From Flavobacterium chryseum (lineage in GTDB: Bacteria; Bacteroidota; Bacteroidia; Flavobacteriales; Flavobacteriaceae): a DNA stretch of 64,000 nucleotides. Position 1 is the stretch's first letter; every line of letters begins with the position of its first letter. Below are positions 61,419-64,000 of the stretch, in pieces. The stretch is taken from assembly GCF_004362015.1 (NCBI RefSeq), contig NZ_SNWW01000001.1, positions 1 to 64,000 on the forward strand, in the 5' to 3' direction. The position numbers and the translations under genes were made by a program. The notes beneath the pieces are model-generated. The model was given only the letters and a program-made list of their open reading frames with translations. It searched no databases and was not told the origin of the DNA.

Positions 61419-62939
61419 ATGGAAAAAAGAAAAATTGAAATAATGGATACAACACTTCGTGATGGTGAACAAACCTCCGGAGTATCTTTTTCTGCTGCAG
61501 AAAAACTGACCATTGCACAATTATTGTTGGAAGAATTAAATATTGATAGAATCGAAATTGCGTCTGCTCGTGTGAGTGAAGGCGAATTTCAAGCCGTAAA
61601 AGGCATTACTTCTTGGGCTGAACAACGAGGATATATTAACAGAATTGAAGTTCTTTCGTTTGTAGACGGAGGAGTTTCAATAGAATGGATGAAAAAAGCA
61701 GGTGCAAAAGTGCAGAATTTGTTGACCAAAGGTTCAATGAATCATTTAACCCATCAATTAAAAAAAACACCGGAACAACATTTTTTTGAAATTGCACAAA
61801 TCATCGCTTTAGCAAAAGAAAATAATATTGAAACCAATGTTTACCTGGAAGATTGGAGCAACGGAATGCGAAATTCTCCTGATTATGTTTTTCAATTTCT
61901 AGATTTCCTTTCAACACAGCCAGTCAAAAGAATTTTACTTCCTGATACTTTAGGCGTTTTAATTCCGTCTCAGGCTTTTGAATTTATTTCTAAAATAAGA
62001 GTAAAATATCCGCATATTCATTTTGATTTTCATGCCCATAACGATTATGATTTAAGCGTTGCCAATGTTATGGAAGCGGTGAGAGCCGGCATAAACGGAC
62101 TTCACGTAACCGTTAATGGAATGGGTGAACGAGCAGGAAATGCTCCGCTCGAAAGCACAGTTGCTGTTATAAACGATTATATGCCAGAAGTTAGCATCAA
62201 TATAAAAGAAACTTCTCTTTATACGGTAAGCAAGTTAGTAGAGACTTTTACCGGATATAGAATTCCGGCGAATAAACCAATTGTTGGCGATAATGTTTTT
62301 ACGCAAACGGCAGGAATTCACGCTGATGGAGACAATAAAAACAATTTATATTTTAATGATTTACTTCCGGAACGTTTTGGGAGAAAACGAAAATATGCAT
62401 TAGGAAAAACTTCCGGAAAAGCAAATATTGAGAAAAATCTTCAGGAATTAGGTTTAAAATTAAACCAGGAAGATTTGAAATTGGTTACCCAAAGAATCAT
62501 CGAATTGGGCGATAAAAAAGAAACCGTTACAAAGGAAGATCTTCCATATATTATCTCAGATGTTTTGGACAGTCATACTTATGAAGATAAAATTACAATT
62601 GAATCTTACGTCTTAATGCATTCAAAAGGAATGCGTCCGTCTACCACTTTACTTTTAAAAATTGACGATGAAATTATCGAAGAAAGCGCTCAGGGCGACG
62701 GTCAGTTTGATGCTTTTATGAATGCTTTATCGAAAATTTACAAAAGCAAAAAACTAACGCTTCCAAAATTGATTGATTACGCCGTTAGAATTCCACCGGG
62801 AAGTAGTTCTGATGCCTTGTGCGAAACGATCATCACATGGGTAAATAACGGAAAAGAATTTAAAACCAGAGGATTAGATTCAGATCAAACGGTTGCAGCG
62901 ATTATTGCAACGCAGAAGATGTTGAATGTGATTGCGTAA
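61419..62939 (+). CDS. LeuA-family acyltransferase (2-isopropylmalate synthase or citramalate synthase)
   Basis: A 506-aa enzyme of the HMGL-like fold: IMDTTLRDGEQTSGVSFS (metal and substrate site), LPDTLGVLIPSQ, HFDFHAHNDYDLSVANVME with the HxH metal ligands, and VNGMGERAGNAPLE. The C-terminal regulatory LeuA dimer domain runs from about 375 to the end (ITIESYVLMHSKGMRPS, GDGQFDAFMNALSKIY). It condenses acetyl-CoA with a 2-keto acid. Its place between leuD and leuB favours a leucine/isoleucine role, but which keto acid is used (2-ketoisovalerate or pyruvate) cannot be read. Confidence 0.88.
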   Translation: MEKRKIEIMDTTLRDGEQTSGVSFSAAEKLTIAQLLLEELNIDRIEIASARVSEGEFQAVKGITSWAEQRGYINRIEVLSFVDGGVSIEWMKKAGAKVQNLLTKGSMNHLTHQLKKTPEQHFFEIAQIIALAKENNIETNVYLEDWSNGMRNSPDYVFQFLDFLSTQPVKRILLPDTLGVLIPSQAFEFISKIRVKYPHIHFDFHAHNDYDLSVANVMEAVRAGINGLHVTVNGMGERAGNAPLESTVAVINDYMPEVSINIKETSLYTVSKLVETFTGYRIPANKPIVGDNVFTQTAGIHADGDNKNNLYFNDLLPERFGRKRKYALGKTSGKANIEKNLQELGLKLNQEDLKLVTQRIIELGDKKETVTKEDLPYIISDVLDSHTYEDKITIESYVLMHSKGMRPSTTLLLKIDDEIIEESAQGDGQFDAFMNALSKIYKSKKLTLPKLIDYAVRIPPGSSSDALCETIITWVNNGKEFKTRGLDSDQTVAAIIATQKMLNVIA

Positions 62940-62974
62940 GGTTCTAAGTTGCTAAGATTTTAAGGTTCTGAGAT

Positions 62975-63107
62975 AAAAAACTTAGCATCTCAGCAACTCG
63001 AACCTTAGAAACTTAAAAACTCTAAAAATAATTATAAATAAAGATTTTGACTTACTAAGAAAAAAACTTAGCATCTTAGCAACTCAGAACCTTAGAAACT
63101 TAAAAAA
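62975..63107. repeat. Two near-identical AACTTAGCATCT repeats in the leuA-leuB gap
   Basis: A 45-base unit (AAAAAACTTAGCATCTCAGC ... CCTTAGAAACTTAAAAA) occurs at 62975-63019 and again at 63061-63107. An inverted version (TTCTAAGTTGCTAAGATTTT) precedes them at 62942. The second copy runs up to the leuB start codon. Confidence 0.75.
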
Positions 63108-64000
63108 ATGAAATTTAACATAGCCCTTTTAGCAGGAGATGGAATCGGACCAGAAGTAATAAATGAAGCTGTAAAAGTATCTGATGCTATTGCAAAAAAA
63201 TTCAATCACGAAATAACCTGGACACCGGCTTTAACCGGTGCTGCTGCAATTGATGCCGTTGGAGTTCCTTACCCTGATGAAACGCATGAAGTTTGTATGA
63301 AAGCTGATGCTGTTTTATTTGGAGCAATCGGACACCCGAAATACGATAATGATCCAAGCGCGCCAGTTCGTCCGGAGCAAGGTTTGTTGTTGATGCGTAA
63401 AAAATTAGGATTGTTTGCAAACGTACGCCCTACTTTTACTTTTCCTTCTTTAATTGATAATTCTCCTTTAAAAAGAGAAAGAATTGAAGGAACTGATTTA
63501 GTTTTCTTAAGAGAATTAACCGGTGGTATTTACTTTGGAGAAAAAGGTAGAAGAGACGGTGGAGAAACTGCTTTTGATAATTGTGTTTACACTAGAGCCG
63601 AAGTACAACGTTTGGCTAAAAAAGGTTTTGAACTTGCAATGACTCGTAGCAAAAAATTATGTTGCGTTGACAAAGCAAACGTTTTGGAAACTTCACGTTT
63701 ATGGAGAGAAACTGTTCAGGCAATGGAAAAAGATTATCCTGAAGTAACAGTTTCATACGAATTTGTAGATGCTGTTGCGATGCGTTTAGTTCAATGGCCA
63801 AATTCTTATGATGTATTAATTACAGAGAATTTATTCGGAGATATTTTAACGGATGAAGCTTCTGTAATTTCTGGTTCGATGGGACTAATGCCTTCTGCTT
63901 CTGTTGGAGAACATACTTCATTATACGAACCAATCCACGGATCTTACCCACAAGCAACCGGATTAAATATTGCTAATCCATTAGCAACTATTTTATCTGC
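63108..64000 (+). CDS. leuB: 3-isopropylmalate dehydrogenase, cut by the window end
   Basis: The first 297 codons of an enzyme of about 350 aa that oxidises and decarboxylates 3-isopropylmalate with NAD. Seen: [110 protein letters not shown] and [12 protein letters not shown]. Substrate- and Mg-binding residues fit the family. The C-terminus lies outside the window. It is the last visible gene of the leu operon. Confidence 0.97.
   Translation, partial: MKFNIALLAGDGIGPEVINEAVKVSDAIAKKFNHEITWTPALTGAAAIDAVGVPYPDETHEVCMKADAVLFGAIGHPKYDNDPSAPVRPEQGLLLMRKKLGLFANVRPTFTFPSLIDNSPLKRERIEGTDLVFLRELTGGIYFGEKGRRDGGETAFDNCVYTRAEVQRLAKKGFELAMTRSKKLCCVDKANVLETSRLWRETVQAMEKDYPEVTVSYEFVDAVAMRLVQWPNSYDVLITENLFGDILTDEASVISGSMGLMPSASVGEHTSLYEPIHGSYPQATGLNIANPLATILS

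Noticed and set aside
1..64000. CRISPR array
   Set aside because: No series of regularly spaced identical repeats of 25-40 bases with unique spacers was seen. The 3 x 115 array and the palindromes lack spacer structure.

Overview
The window looks like chromosomal DNA of a Flavobacterium-type member of the Bacteroidota. The DNA is AT-rich. Promoters carry TAnnTTTG -7 boxes, most starts lack a strong Shine-Dalgarno sequence, and the gene content is typical of that group: MurF-Alr fusion, DnaE with a fused proofreading domain, TonB receptor, AsmA-like protein, SCSS lipoproteins and beta-barrel porins. No database search was possible, so all family names come from reading motifs.

Positions 1-10000 are an accessory defence island. 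It opens with what looks like the end of an IS21-type element joined to the 3' stub of a broken gene. Reading leftward on the minus strand then come a small XRE regulator with a palindromic operator over its promoter, an Eco57I-like type IIG restriction-modification enzyme (996 aa) overlapping a second adenine methyltransferase (535 aa), and an OLD-family ATPase-TOPRIM nuclease overlapping a UvrD-like helicase (a Gabija-like pair). Upstream of the island is a frameshifted stub of another OLD/RecF-like ATPase.

Positions 10000-13000 hold a gene of unknown function, a small conserved-looking gene broken by an in-frame TAG, and two nearly identical tRNA-Asp genes. Between the tRNAs lies an orphan 59-aa peptide gene with a double-glycine leader and a four-cysteine core.

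Positions 13000-45000 are mostly core genome: a DUF58 protein, two lipoproteins, a LytTR regulator/histidine kinase pair with likely autoregulatory direct repeats, thioredoxin, an AsmA-like protein, an HNH nuclease, a HPF/RaiA-like protein, a repeat-bearing lipoprotein, an ammonium transporter, TrmB, a LysE exporter and an alkyltransferase-like protein. An NtrY/NtrC-type two-component system is divergent from a HlyD/ABC/FtsX export operon that has a good sigma-54 promoter. Then follow an Mrp/NifU-domain/ferredoxin iron-sulfur cluster of genes, Asd, MscL and MurF-Alr.

Positions 45000-64000 contain a porin, a His-rich small protein followed by a TonB receptor (possibly metal uptake), prolyl oligopeptidase, a Gfo/Idh/MocA oxidoreductase, DnaE, and the leucine operon leuC-leuD-leuA-like-leuB, with leuB cut by the window end.

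Across the core region, many intergenic gaps are filled by a few families of dispersed palindromic repeats. These include CACGCAGAT/CGTGGCAAA elements, GTCATTTCGAC elements, a TAGTCCCTACGGGACA element and one 3 x 115 bp tandem array. In places they extend into reading frames.
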